5,534 nt of DNA. Origin: Burkholderiales bacterium. GTDB taxonomy: Bacteria; Pseudomonadota; Gammaproteobacteria; Burkholderiales; Burkholderiaceae_C. This document shows positions 5,513-5,534 of this stretch, piece after piece. Where the stretch lies: the NCBI GenBank assembly GCA_025354615.1, contig JANXMO010000502.1:1-5534 (forward strand), read 5' to 3'. A model generated the notes under the pieces. That model was not told the DNA's origin, ran no database searches, and was given only the letters and a program-made list of their open reading frames with translations. The position numbers and the translations under genes were made by a program. The number at the start of each line of letters is the position of its first letter. Position 1 is the stretch's first letter.

Positions 5513-5534
5513 ACTCCCTCTCCCTCAGGGAGAG
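5513..5534 (+). repeat. REP-like palindromic repeat, copy E (cut by window end)
   Basis: The 22 bases present are identical to the first 22 of the copy at 5342-5377, with stem start CCCTCTCCC (5516-5524), loop TCA and GGGAGAG to the window edge. Together with the two copies before it this makes an alternating +,-,+ cluster in the 258-nt noncoding tail 5277-5534. I see no supportable gene between the copies. Confidence 0.88.

Noticed and set aside
5319..5534. Open frame from ATG 5319 to the window end (begins MDHRTNHGLPLPQGEG)
   Set aside because: Most of it is translation of the REP-like repeats, giving LPLPQGEG-type strings that are a familiar source of false hypothetical proteins. No good ribosome binding site.
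5342..5534. Possible CRISPR array from clustered short repeats
   Set aside because: Copies alternate in orientation, spacers are of unequal length (42 and 54 nt), the units are strong palindromes, and copies also occur outside the cluster. This fits REP-like elements rather than CRISPR.

Overview
The window is high-GC bacterial DNA with densely packed genes, all on the + strand. It looks like part of a surface-glycan or protein-glycosylation locus. The gene content and the many CCCTCTCCC/GGGAGAGGG palindromic intergenic repeats suggest a proteobacterium, perhaps Burkholderiales-like. That placement is inference only, because the window holds no rRNA or other marker gene.

Layout: (1) positions 1-243 are the 3' end of a DegT/DnrJ/EryC1/StrS-type sugar aminotransferase. 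(2) Positions 236-913 encode a PglD/NeuD-family sugar O/N-acyltransferase whose start overlaps the aminotransferase stop. (3) Positions 914-1160 are a noncoding gap with a G+C-rich hairpin region (916-943) and a five-unit, 13-bp tandem repeat (948-1012). (4) Positions 1161-1931 encode a CmcI/'cephalosporin hydroxylase'-family SAM-dependent methyltransferase. (5) Positions 1932-2066 are a gap holding two REP-like palindromic repeats in opposite orientation. (6) Positions 2067-3971 encode a 634-residue TPR-O-GlcNAc-transferase-like protein (GT41/SPINDLY family). (7) Positions 3981-5276 encode a 431-residue family 2 glycosyltransferase with an unassigned C-terminal region. (8) Positions 5277-5534 are a noncoding tail with three more REP-like copies in alternating orientation, the last cut by the window edge.

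How the genes may work together (inference): the aminotransferase and acyltransferase would convert a nucleotide-linked keto-sugar into an N-acylamino sugar. The CmcI-type enzyme would O-methylate a sugar. The family 2 transferase would build or extend a glycan. The GT41-type enzyme could attach a sugar to Ser/Thr of a protein; flagellin is a plausible target because similar gene sets occur in flagellin glycosylation islands. No target protein gene is visible here. Each enzyme family is known; the least explained parts are the 13-bp tandem array, the C-terminal region of the family 2 transferase, and the acceptor of the GT41-type enzyme.
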